From Neoechinorhynchus agilis (Eukaryota; Acanthocephala): a DNA stretch of 64,000 nucleotides. The stretch spans positions 1,674,001 through 1,738,000 of the forward strand of contig CM121342.1 in NCBI GenBank assembly GCA_051530055.1, in the 5' to 3' direction. Shown in pieces: positions 22,230-34,400 of the stretch. Every line of letters begins with the position of its first letter. The stretch's first letter is position 1. The translations under genes and the position numbers were made by a program. The notes under the pieces were generated by a model. That model was given only the letters and a program-made list of their open reading frames with translations, had not been told where the DNA came from and did no database searches.

Positions 22230-25015
22230 AATCAATGTCCGGTTGAGAAGTTAGTCGACAATCCATAAACTGATCAACATGCGGTTGAGCAAAGCGATTC
22301 TCTTAGACGTAACCAAATACGCAACGAACTTAGAGAGGCCAAAATCGCTGAAACAATAAAGTAAATTCAACAAGCGTTACAGCGAAAATTGTTTCTACCG
22401 CGGCAATCACTAAAACAACGACAATCGAAAAGATAAAAGCAAAGCGATTCGTTTAGACGTAATCGAATACGCATCGAACTTAGAAAGGCCAAAATCGTTG
22501 GAACAATAAAGTAAATTCTACAAGCGTTGCCTTCAAAATTGTTTCAACCGCGTAAACGGCTAAAACAACGACAATCGAATAGATAACATGCGGTTGAGAA
22601 TTTAGTCGACCATCCATAAACTGATCAACATGCGGTTGGGAGATTAGTCGACCATCCATAAACTGATCAACATTTATTGAGCAAAGCGAGTCTCTTAGAC
22701 GTAATCAAATACGCATCGAGCTTAGTGAGGCTAAAATCAATGGAACAATAGAGCAAATTCTACAAGCGTTACCTTCAAAATTGTTTCTACTGCGTAAACC
22801 GCAAAAACAACGACAATCGAAAAGATAACATGCGGTTGAGAGATTAGTCGACAATCTTTAAACTGATCAACATGCGGTTGAGCAAACCGATTCTCCAAGA
22901 CGTAATCAATTACGCATCGAACTTAGAGAGGCTAAAATCTTTGAAACAATAAAGCAAATTCTAAAAGCGTAACCTTCCAAATTGTTTCTACCGCGTAAAC
23001 CGCTAAAACAATCACAATCGATAAGATAACATGCGGTTGGGAGATTAGCCGAGGAACATTAAACTGATCAACATGCGGTAGAGCAAAGCGATTCTCTTAG
23101 ACGTAATCAATTACGCATCTAACATAGAGACGCTAAAATCGTGGAAACAATAAAGCAAATTCTAAAAGCGTAACCTTCCAAATTGTTTCTACCGCGTAAA
23201 CCGCTAAAACAATCACAATCGAAAAGATATCATGCGGTCGAGAGATTAGTCGACGAACATTAAACTGATCAACATGCGGTAGAGCAAAGCGATTCTCTTA
23301 GACGTAATCAATTACGCATCTAACATAGAGACGCTAAAATCGTGGAAACAATAAAGCAAATTCTACAAGCGTTAACTTCAAAATTGCTTCTACCGCGTAA
23401 ACCGCTAAAACAATCACAATCGAAAATAAAACATGCGGTAGCGAGATTAGTCGACGATCCATAAAGTGATCAACAAGCGGTTGAGCGAAGCGGTACCCTT
23501 AGACGTAATCAAATACGCATCGAACTTAGAGAGGCCAAAATAGTTGGAACAATAAAGTGAATTCCACAAGCATTAACCTCAAAATTGTTTCTACCGCTTC
23601 AGCGGCTAAGACAACGACAATCGAAAAGATAACATGCGGTTGAGAATTTAGTCGACGATCCATAAACTGATCAATTAGCGGTTAAGCAAAGCGATTCTCT
23701 TAGACGTAATCAAATACGCATCGAGCTTAGCGAGGCTCACATCGTTGGAACAATAGAGCAAATTCTAAAAGCGTAACCTTCCAAATTGTTTCTACCGCGT
23801 AAACCGCTAAAACAATCACAATCGATAAGATAACATGCGGTTGAGAGATTAGTCGACAATCTTTAAACTGATCAACATGCGGCTGAGCAAAGCAATTCTC
23901 TTAGACGTAATCAAACAAGCATCGAACTTAGAGAGGCCAAAATCGTTGAAACAATGAAGTAAATTCTACAACCGTTACCTTCAAAATAGTTTCTACCGCG
24001 TAAACCGCTAAAACAACGACAATCGAAAAGATAACATGCGGTTGAGATTAGTCGACGATCCATAAATGATCAACAGCGGTGAGCAAGCTCCGTTGTTGGG
24101 TGTCGTAAACCGCTAAAACAAACAATCGAAAAAAACATGCGGTGGAGTTAGTCGACGATCATAAATGATCAACAAGCGGTTGAGCGAAGCGGTACCCTTA
24201 GACGTAATCAAATACGCATCGAACTTAGAGAGGCCAAAATAGTTGGAACAATAAAGTGAATTCCACAAGCATTAACCTCAAAATTGTTTCTACCGCTTCA
24301 GCGGCTAAGACAACGACAATCGAAAAGATAACATGCGGTTGAGAATTTAGTCGACGATCCATAAACTGATCAATTAGCGGTTAAGCAAAGCGATTCTCTT
24401 AGACGTAATCAAATACGCATCGAGCTTAGCGAGGCTCACATCGTTGGAACAATAGAGCAAATTCTAAAAGCGTAACCTTCCAAATTGTTTCTACCGCGTA
24501 AACCGCTAAAACAATCACAATCGATAAGATAACATGCGGTTGAGAGATTAGTCGACAATCTTTAAACTGATCAACATGCGGCTGAGCAAAGCAATTCTCT
24601 TAGACGTAATCAAACAAGCATCGAACTTAGAGAGGCCAAAATCGTGGAAACAATGAAGTAAATTCTACAACCGTTACCTTCAAAATAGTTTCTACCGCGT
24701 AAACCGCTAAAACAACGACAATCGAAAAGATAACATGCGGTTGAGAATTTAGTCGACGATCCATAAAGTGATCAACAAGCGGTTGAGCAAAGCGATTCTC
24801 CAAGACGTTGTCAATTATGCATCGAACTTAGAGAGGCAAAAATGGTTGGAAAAATAAAGTGAATTCTACAAGCGTTAACCTCAAAATTGTTTCTACCACG
24901 TAAACGGCTAAAACAACGACAAACGAAAAGATAACATGCGGTTGGGAGATTAGTCGACGATCAATAAACTGATCAACATGCGGTCGAGCAAAGCGATTCT
25001 CTTAGACGTACTAAC
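22230..25015. repeat. Satellite array, unit about 200 bp, roughly 13 copies
   Basis: The word GATTCTCTTAGACGTAATCA and close variants recur at about 22298, 22445, 22690, 22890, 23090, 23290, 23490, 23695, 23895, 24190, 24390, 24590, 24790 and 24995. The typical spacing of 200-203 bp is shorter in the first units. Each unit also carries ACATGCGGTTGAG, TAGTCGAC, TAAACTGATCAAC and TTTCTACCGCGTAAACCGC. Divergence between units is about 5-15 percent by eye. The block 23464-24045 is repeated almost exactly 699 bp later, with a noisy junction at 24050-24165. No coding frame. Confidence 0.9.
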
Positions 25016-25424
25016 ACATTTAAAAACTTACAAGCATTGTAGATCTGACTGAAGAAGGCCAACGAAAAGGCCGAAAATTTTCAATATAAATCAATTTTCT
25101 GAGTGAATATCGCTAAGTGAAATCCTCTTATGAATGCAGACAATTTCGGATGGAAACAACAATCAACAGTTTCCAGGAGCATCCAAGTAACACGATTCAA
25201 TCTTTCACAAACCCGCACCATTTCCAAATAAGTTTAACAACGACGCAAAACGATCGGGCGAATTTGAAGCAACAGAAGCATTCTTCTGTGCCTTAATCGT
25301 CCTCGTCTTGGTTGTTCTGTGTTCGTTCCACATTGGAAGTGGAGAACGTCTTGAGTGTACGTGTGGGACCGTTTATTTGAATCTAATATGGATCGAATTG
25401 CTTTAGATATTGAAAGTGAACGCA
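25016..25424. other. Upstream region of the Nopp140 gene
   Basis: Single-copy sequence between satellite and gene. A short frame starting at ATG 25388 (MDRIALDIESERNE) is followed by GTAAGC and could be an alternative first exon, but it overlaps the chosen start in another frame. No clear promoter motif. Confidence 0.35.
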
Positions 25425-28400
25425 ATGAGTAAGCAAAGCAAAATCGACCAATCGCAGAACAAATCATCAACAGGGAAAGGGGGAAAAGCCCTTGAAACGA
25501 AACCAAAATATGCTGAAAACGTCCCAGGCGATGTTGCTGAGAGTGAAGGGCGGCGTTCTTTGAGCACTTCGTCCACAGATTCTGATATCCGGCCCGAAAC
25601 GGTTTATAAAAGCAAAGGTTCAGATAAACAGGAACTAGCTGTTGACACGGTGATCGAGGTATCGTCAAACACTTCCGATAATGAAGATGAAATTCAAATC
25701 ACGACAAAAATGTCGCGCACAGGAAATAACTATGATGATAAAGACAAATCCAAGTGCCATACAATGAACTCAGGTAATGCCTTAATTTCGAAACATGAAA
25801 ATTCGCTGAAAAATGCTTCAAACGCAGACTGCGTTGATTCTAAAATTAACGACTCCAATCAAGATGAAACTAAACGTTTAACAATAATAACGGACGATTC
25901 TGGACGGCCGTCAAAGCGTGAAAAAGCAATGAGAAGAAAGGTGTCCGCAATATTCACTAAAAAATCACGGCAAGGATCTACGTCCAGTTCGGATGAAGAT
26001 GAATTCCAAACAAATACGGTTGAAACTCGACGAAAACGTAGAGCTAACATGAATCCCACAATTCACGGAGAAGAGAAAAACCAGCACGCAATGAAGGAAA
26101 CAATGCCTACAATCCGTTCAGATAAATTTGAGGGCGCGTTTACTCTTCTGGGAAAGGATCGAGAATCGTTAACCAAAGAGGCAGTTAGAAACGAAAGCTC
26201 ATCTTCCAGTTCAGACAGTGATGCTCCTGCGAAGGCGAAAGCTACTCCTTTGAAAATTTCTTCGCCTACTCCGAAAGCTGTCCGAAAAGAAAGCTCATCT
26301 TCCAGTTCAGGCAGCAATGCTCCTGCGAAGGCGAAAACTACTGTGAAAATTTCAGCACCTGCTCAGAAGGCTATCCAAAAAGATAGCTCATCTTCCAGTT
26401 CAGACGGCGATGCTCCTGCAAAGGCGAAAACTACTGTGAAAATTTCTGCGCCTACTCAGAAGGCTATCCGAAAAGAAAGCTCATCTTCCAGTTCTGACAG
26501 CGATGCTACTGTGAAGGCGAAAGCTGCTCCTGTTGAAATTTCACCACCTACCCAGAAGGCTGTCCGAAGAGCAAGTTCATCTTCCAGTTCAGACAGCGAT
26601 GCTCCTTTGAAGGCCAAAGCTACTCTTGTTGAAATTTCATCACCTACTGCGAAAGCTGTCCGAAAAGAGAGCTCATCTTCCAGTTCTGACAGCGATGTTC
26701 CTGCAAAGAAGAAAACTACGGTGAAAATTTCTGCGCCTACTCCGAAAGCTGTCCGAAAAGAAAGCTCATCTTCTAGTTCAGACAGCGATGCTCCTGTTAA
26801 GGCGAAAGCTACTCCTGTTAAAATTTCACCACCTACTCCGAAAGCTGTCCGAAAAGAGAGCTCATCTTCCAGTTCAGACAGCGATGCTCCTGCAAAGGCG
26901 AAAGCTCCTTCTGTGAAAATTTCACCACCTACTCAGAAGGCTATCCGAAAAGGGGGATCATCTTCCAGTTCTGACAGCGATGCTCCTGTAAAGGCGAAAG
27001 CTACTTCTGTGAAAATTTCTCCGCCTACTCCGAAAGCTGTCCGAAAAGAAAGCTCATCTTCCAGTTCAGAGAGTGATGCTCCTGTAAAGGCGAAAACTAC
27101 TGTGAAAATTTCTGCGCCTACTCAGAAGGCTATCCGAAAAGAAAGCTCATCTTCCAGTTCAGACAGCGATGCACCTACGAAGGTCAAAGCTACTGTGAAA
27201 ATTTCTGCGGCTACTCAGAAGGCAATCCGAAAAGAAAGCTCATCTTCCAGTTCAGACAGCGATGCTCCTGCAAAGGCGAAAGCTCCTTCTGTGAAAATTT
27301 CACCACCTACTCAGAAGGCTATCCGAAAAGAAAGTTTATCTCCAAGTTCCGCCAGCGATGCTGCTGCGAAGGCCAAAGCTACTCCTGTGAAGATTTCAGC
27401 ACCTACTCAGAAGACTATCGAAAAGGGAGCTCATCTTCCAGTTCTGACAGCGATGCCCCTGCAAAGACGAAAACTACGGTGAAAATTTCTGTGCTACTCG
27501 AAAGCTGTCCGAAAAGAAAGCCATCTTCAGTTCAGAGCATGCTCCTGTTAAGGCGAAACTACTGTTAAATTTCTGCGCCTACTCAGAAGGCTATCCGAAA
27601 AGAAAGCTCATCTTCCAGTTCAGACAGCGATGCTCCTGTAAAGGCGAAAACTACTGTGAAAATTTCTGCACCTACTCAGAAGGCTATCCGAAAAGAAAGC
27701 TCATCTTCCAGTTCCGACAGCGATGCACCTACGAAGGTCAAAGCTACTCCTGTGAAAATTTCTGCGGCTACTCAGAAGGCAATCCGAAAAGAAAGCTCAT
27801 CTTCCAGTTCAGACAGCGATGCTCCTGCAAAGGCGAAAGCTCCTTCTGTGAAAATTTCACCACCTACTCAGAAGGCTATCCGAAAAGAAAGTTTATCTCC
27901 AAGTTCCGCCAGCGATGCTGCTGCGAAGGCCAAAGCTACTCCTGTGAAGATTTCAGCACCTACTCAGAAGACTATCCGAAAAGGGAGCTCATCTTCCAGT
28001 TCTGACAGCGATGCCCCTGCAAAGACGAAAACTACGGTGAAAATTTCTGTGCTTACTCCGAAAGCTGTCCGAAAAGAAAGCTCATCTTCCAGTTCAGGCA
28101 GCGATGCTCCTGTTAAGGCGAAAACTACTGTTAAAATTTCTGCGCCTACTCAGAAGGCTATCCGAAAAGAAAGCTCATCTTCCAGTTCAGACAGCGATGC
28201 TCCTGTGAAGGCGAAAGCTCCTTCTGTGAAAATTTCACCACCTACTCAGAAGGCTATCCGAAAAGAAAGCTCATCTTCCGGTTCCGACAGCGAAGCTCCT
28301 GCGAAGGCCAAAGCTACTCCTGTGAAAATTTCTGCGGCTACTCAGAAGGCTATCCGAAAAGAAAGCTCATCCTCCAGTACAGACAGCGATGCTCCTGCAA

Positions 28401-31400
28401 GGGCGAAGGCTCCTTCTGTGAAAATTTCACCACCTACCCAGAAGGCTATCCGAAAAGAAAGCTCATCTTCCGGTTCCGACAGCGATGCTCCTGCGAAGGC
28501 CAAAGCTACTCCTGTGAAAATTTCTGCGGCTACTCAGAAGGCTATCCGAAAAGAAAGCTCATCCTCCAGTACAGACAGCGATGCTCCTGCAAGGGCGAAG
28601 GCTCCTTCTGTGAAAATTTCACCACCTACCCAGAAGGCTATCCGAAAAGAAAGTTCATCTTCAAGTTCCGACAGCGATGCTCCTGTAAAGACGAGGACTA
28701 CTGTGAAAATTTCTGCGCCTACTCCGAAAGCTGTCCGAAAAGAAAGCTCATCTTCCAGTTCAGACGGCGATGCTCCTGCAAAGGCGAAAGCTCCTTCTGT
28801 GAAAATTTCACCACCTACTCAGAAGGCTATCCGAAAAGAAAGCTCATCTTCCGGTTCCGACAGCGATGCTCCTGCGAAGGCCAAAGCTACTCCTGTGAAA
28901 ATTTCTGCGGCTACTCAGAAGGCCACCCGAAAAGAAAGCTCATCTTCCAGTACAGACAGCGATGCTCCTGCAAAGGCGAAAACTACTGTGAAAATTTCTT
29001 CGCCTATTCCGAAGGCTATCCGAAAAGAAAGTTCATCTTCAAGTTCCGACAGCGATGCTCCAGTAAAGGCGAAAGTTTCTTCTGTGAAAATTTCAACACC
29101 TCATCAGAAGGCTATCCGAAAAAAAAGCTCATCTTCTAGCTTAGTCAGCGACGCTCCTGTAAGGGCGAAAGCTACTCCTTTGAAAATTTCTGCGCCTGCT
29201 CAGAAGGCTATCCAAAAAGAAAGCTCATCTTCCAGTTCTGGCAGCGAAGCTCCTGTAAAGGCGAAGGCTGCTCCTGTTGAAATTTCACCACCTACTCAGA
29301 AGGCTATCCGAAAAGAAAGCTCATCTTCCAGTTCAGACAGCGATGCTCCTGTGAAGGCGAAAGCTCCTTCTGTGAAAATTTCACCACCTACTCCGAAAGC
29401 TGTTCGAAAAGAGAGCTCATCTTCCAGTTCTGACAGCGATGCTCCTGCAAAGACGAGAACTACTGTGAAAATTTCTGCGCCTACTCCGAAAGCTGTCCGA
29501 AAAGAAAGCTCATCTTCCAGTTCAGACAGCGATGCTCCTGCGAAGGCGAAAGCTCCTTCTGTGAAAATTTCACCACCTACTCAGAAGGCTATCCGAAAAG
29601 AAAGTTCATCTTCAAGTTCCGACAGCGATGCTCCTGCGAAGGCCAAAGCTACTCCTTTGAAAATTTCAGCACCTACTCAGAAGGCGATCCGAAAAGAAAG
29701 CTCATCTTCCAGTTCTGACAGCGATGCTACTGTGAAGGCGAAAGCTGCTCCTGTTGAAATTTCACCACCTACTCCGAAAGCTGTCCGAAAAGAGAGCTCA
29801 TCTTCCAGTTCTGACAGCGATGCTCCTGCAAAGACGAGAACTACTGTGAAAATTTCTGCGCCTACCCCGAAAGCTGTCCGAAAAGAAAGCTCATCTTCCA
29901 GTTCAGACAGCGATGCTCCTGCGAAGGCGAAAGCTCCTTCTGTGAAAATTTCACCACCTACTCAGAAGGCTATCCGAAAAGAAAGTTCATCTTCAAGTTC
30001 CGACAGCGATGCTCCTGCGAAGGCCAAAGCTACTCCTTTGAAAATTTCAGCACCTACTCAGAAGGCGATCCGAAAAGAAAGGTCATCTTCCAGTTCTGAC
30101 AGCGATGCTACTGTGAAGGCGAAAGCTGCTCCTGTTGAAATTTCACCACCTACTCCGAAAGCTGTCCGAAAAAAGAGCTCATCTTCCAGTTCTGACAGCG
30201 ATGCTCCTGCAAAGACGAGAACTACTGTGAAAATTTCTGCGCCTACTCCGAAAGCTGTCCGAAAAGAAAGCTCATCTTCCAGTTCAGACAGCGATGCTCC
30301 TGCGAAGGCGAAAGCTCCTTCTGTGAAAATTTCACCACCTACTCAGAAGGCTATCCGAAAAGAAAGCTCATCTTCCGGTCCCGACAGCGATGCTCCTGCG
30401 AAGGCCAAAGCTACTCCGGTGAAAATTTCTGCGCCTACTCAGAAGGCTATCCGAAAAGAAAGCTCATCTTCCAGTTCGGACAGCGATGCTCCTGTGAAGG
30501 CGAAAGCTCCTTCTGTGAAAATTTCACCACCTACTCAGAAGGCTATCCGAAAAGAAAGCTCATCTTCCGGTTCCGACAGCGATGCTCCTGCGAAGGCCAA
30601 AGCTACTCCTGTTAAAATTTCAGCACCTACTCAGAAGGCGATCCGAAAAGAAAGCTCATCTTCCAGTTCGGACAGCGATGCTCCTGTGAAGGCGAAAGCT
30701 GCTCCTGTTGAAATTTCACCACCTACTCCGAAAGCTGTCCGAAAAGAGAGCTCATCTTCCAGTTCTGACAGCGATGCTCCTGCAAAGACGAGAACTACTG
30801 TGAAAATTTCTGCGCCTACTCCGAAAGCTGTCCGAAAAGAAAGCTCATCTTCCAGTTCAGACAGCGATGCTCCTGCGAAGGCGAAAGCTCCTTCTGTGAA
30901 AATTTCACCACCTACTCAGAAGGCTATCCGAAAAGAAAGCTCATCTTCCGGTTCCGACAGCGATGCTCCTGCGAAGGCCAAAGCTACTCCTGTGAAAATT
31001 TCAGCACCTACTCCGAAAGCTGTCCGAAAAGAAAGCTCATCTTCCAGTTCTGACAGCGATGCTCCTGCAAAGACGAGAACTACTGTGAAAATTTCTGCGC
31101 CTACTCCGAAAGCTGTCCGAAAAGAAAGCTCATCTTCCAGTTCAGACAGCGATGCTCCTGCGAAGGCCAAAGCTACTCCTGTGAAAATTTCTGCGCCTAC
31201 TCAGAAGGCGATCCGAAAAGAAAGCTCATCTTCCAGTTCTGACAGCGATGCTCCTGTGAAGGCGAAAGCTGCTCCTGTTGAAATTTCACCACCTACTCCG
31301 AAAGCTGTCCGAAAAGAGAGCTCATCTTCCAGTTCTGACAGCGATGCTCCTGCAAAGACGAGAACTACTGTGAAAATTTCTGCGCCTACTCCGAAAGCTG

Positions 31401-34400
31401 TCCGAAAAGAAAGCTCATCTTCCAGTTCAGACAGCGATGCTCCTGCGAAGGCGAAAGCTCCTTCTGTGAAAATTTCACCACCTACTCAGAAGGCTATCCG
31501 AAAAGAAAGCTCATCTTCCGGTTCCGACAGCGATGCTCCTGCGAAGGCCAAAGCTACTCCTTTGAAAATTTCAGCACCTACTCAGAAGGCGATCCGAAAA
31601 GCTCATCTTCCAGTTCTGACAGCGATGCTCCTGTGAAGGCGAAAGCTGCTCCTGTTGAAATTTCACCACCTACTCCGAAAGCTGTCCGAAAAGAGAGCTC
31701 ATCTTCCAGTTCTGACAGCGATGCTCCTGCAAAGACGAGAACTACTGTGAAAATTTCTGCGCCTACTCCGAAAGCTGTCCGAAAAGAAAGCTCATCTTCC
31801 AGTTCAGACAGCGATGCTCCTGCGAAGGCGAAAGCTATTCTGTGAAAATTTCACCACCTACTCAGAAGGCTATCCGAAAAGAAAGCTCATCTTCCAGTTC
31901 CGACAGCGATGCTCCTGCGAAGGCCAAAGCTACTCCTGTGAAAATTTCAGCACCTACTCAGAAGGCGATCCGAAAAGAAAGCTCATCTTCCAGTTCTGAC
32001 AGCGATGCTCCGTCGAAGGCGAAAGCTACTCTTGTTAAAATTTCACCACCTACTCCGAAAGCTGTCCGAAAAGAGAGCTCATCTTCCAGTTCTGACAGCG
32101 ATGCTCCTGCAAAGACGAGAACTACTGTGAAAATTTCTGCGCCTACTCCGAAAGCTGTCCGAAAAGAAAGCTCATCTTCCAGTTCAGACAGCCTTGCTCC
32201 TGCAAAGGCGAAAACTACTGTGAAAATTTCTGCACCTGCCCAGAGGCTATCCGAAAGAAAGCTCATCTTCCAGTTCAGACAGCGATGCTCCTGCAAAGGC
32301 GAAAACTACTCTGTAAAATTTCACCACCTACCAGAAGGCTCCGAAAGAAGTCATCTTCCAGTTCACAGCGATGCTCCTCGAAGGCCAAAGCTCTGTAAAA
32401 ATTTCACCACCTACTCAGAAGGCTATCCGAAAAGAAAGCTCATCTTCCAGTTCTGACAGCGATGCTCCTGCGAAGGCGAAAGCTACTCCTTTGAAATTTC
32501 TCCGCCTACTCAGAAGGCTATCCGAAAAGAACCACCCCAGGATGCCCCAAACAGACCAAATTTCCCTACCAAGCGTCCGAAAAGAAAGCTCATCTTCCAG
32601 TTCGACAGCGATGCTCCTGCAAAGACGAGAACTACTGTGAAAATTTCTGCGCCTACTCCGAAAGCTGTCCGAAAAGAAAGCTCATCTTCCAGTTCAGACA
32701 GCGATGCTCCTGCGAAGGCGAAAGCTTCTTCTGTGAAAATTTCACCACCTACTCAGAAGGCTATCCGAAAAGAAAGTCCATCTTCAAGTTCCGACAGCGA
32801 TGCTCCTGCGAAGGCCAAAGCTACTCCTTTGAAAATTTCAGCACCTACACAGAAGGCGATCCGAAAAGAAAGCTCATCTTCCAGTTCTGACAGCGATGCT
32901 CCTGCAAAGACGAGAACTACTGTGAAAATTTCTGCGCCTACTCCGAAAGCTGTCCGAAAAGAAAGCTCATCTTCCAGTTCAGACAGCGATGCTCCGTCGA
33001 AGGCGAAAGCTACGCTTGTTAAAATTTCAGCACCTACTCCGAAAGCTGTCCGAAAAGAGAGCTCATCTTCCAGTTCTGACAGCGATGCTCCTGCAAAGAC
33101 GAGAACTACTGTGAAAATTTCTGCGCCTACTCCGAAAGCTGTCCGAAAAGAAAGCTCATCTTCCAGTTCAGACAGCGATGCTCCTGCGAAGGCGAAAGCT
33201 ACTCCTGTAAAAATTTCACCACCTACTCAGAAGGCTATCCGAAAAGCAAGCTCATCTTCAAGTTCCGACAGCGATGCTCCTATAAATGCGAAAGCTACTC
33301 CTGTGAAAACTTCTAAAGCGGTCCGAAAAGAAAGCTTATCTTCCAGTTCAGACAGCGAAACTCCTGTAAAGTCGAAAGCTACTTCTGTGAAAATTTCACT
33401 ACCTTCTCAGAAGGCTATCCGAAAAGAAAGTTCATCTTCAAGTTCCTACAGCGATGCTCCTGCGAAGGCCAAAGCTACTCCTGTTAAAATTTCACCACTT
33501 ACTCAGAAGGCTGTCCGAAAAGCAAGTTCATCTTCCAGTTCAGACAGCGATGCTCCTGCGAAGGCGAAAACTACTGTGAAAATTTCTGCACCTGCTCAGA
33601 AGGCTATCCGAAAAGAAAGCTCATCTTCCAGTTCAGACAGCCTTGCTCCTGCAAAGGCGAAAACTACTGTGAAAATTTCTGCACCTGCCCAGAGGGCTAT
33701 CCGAAAGGAAAGCTCATCTTCCAGTTCAGACAGCGATGCTCCTGCAAAGGCGAAAACTACTCCTGTTAAAATTTCACCACCTACCCAGAAGGCTGCCCGA
33801 AGAGCAAGTTCATCTTCCAGTTCAGACAGCGATGCTCCTTCGAAGGCCAAAGCTGCAAGTGTAAAAATTTCACCACCTACTCAGAAGGCTATCCGAAAAG
33901 AAAGCTCATCTTCCAGTTCTGACAGCGATGCTCCTGCGAAGGCGAAAGCTACTCCTTTGAATATTTCTGCGCCTACTCAGAAGGCTATCCGAAAAGAAAG
34001 CTCATCTTCGGGTACTGGCAGCGATGCTCCTGCAAAGGCCAGAGCTACTCCTTTGAAAATTTCTGTTCCTACTCAGAAGGCGATCCGAAAAGAAAGCTCA
34101 TCTTCCAGTTCAGACAGCGATGCTGCTGTAAAGGCGAAAACTACTGTGAAAATTTCTGCGCCTACTCAGAAGGCTATCCGAGAAGAAAGCTCATCTTCCA
34201 GTTCTGACAGCGATGCTCCTGCGAAGACGAAAGCTACTCCTTTGAATATTTCTGCGCCTACTCAGAAGGCTATCCGAAAAGAAAGCTCATCTTCCAGTTC
34301 TGGCAGCGATGCTCCTGCAAAGGCCAGAGCTACTCCTTTGAAAATTTCTGCTCCTACTCGGAAGGCGATCCGAAAAGAACGCTCAGCTTCCAGTTCAGAC

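Noticed and set aside
22230-25015. CRISPR-like array
   Set aside because: The repeats are ~200 bp, there are no short repeats with unique spacers, and the genome is eukaryotic.
30916-31170. Minus-strand open frames across the Nopp140 array
   Set aside because: They mirror the coding repeat (AFAGASLSELEDELSF type) and exist because the repeat lacks stops in that phase; no start context or family supports them.
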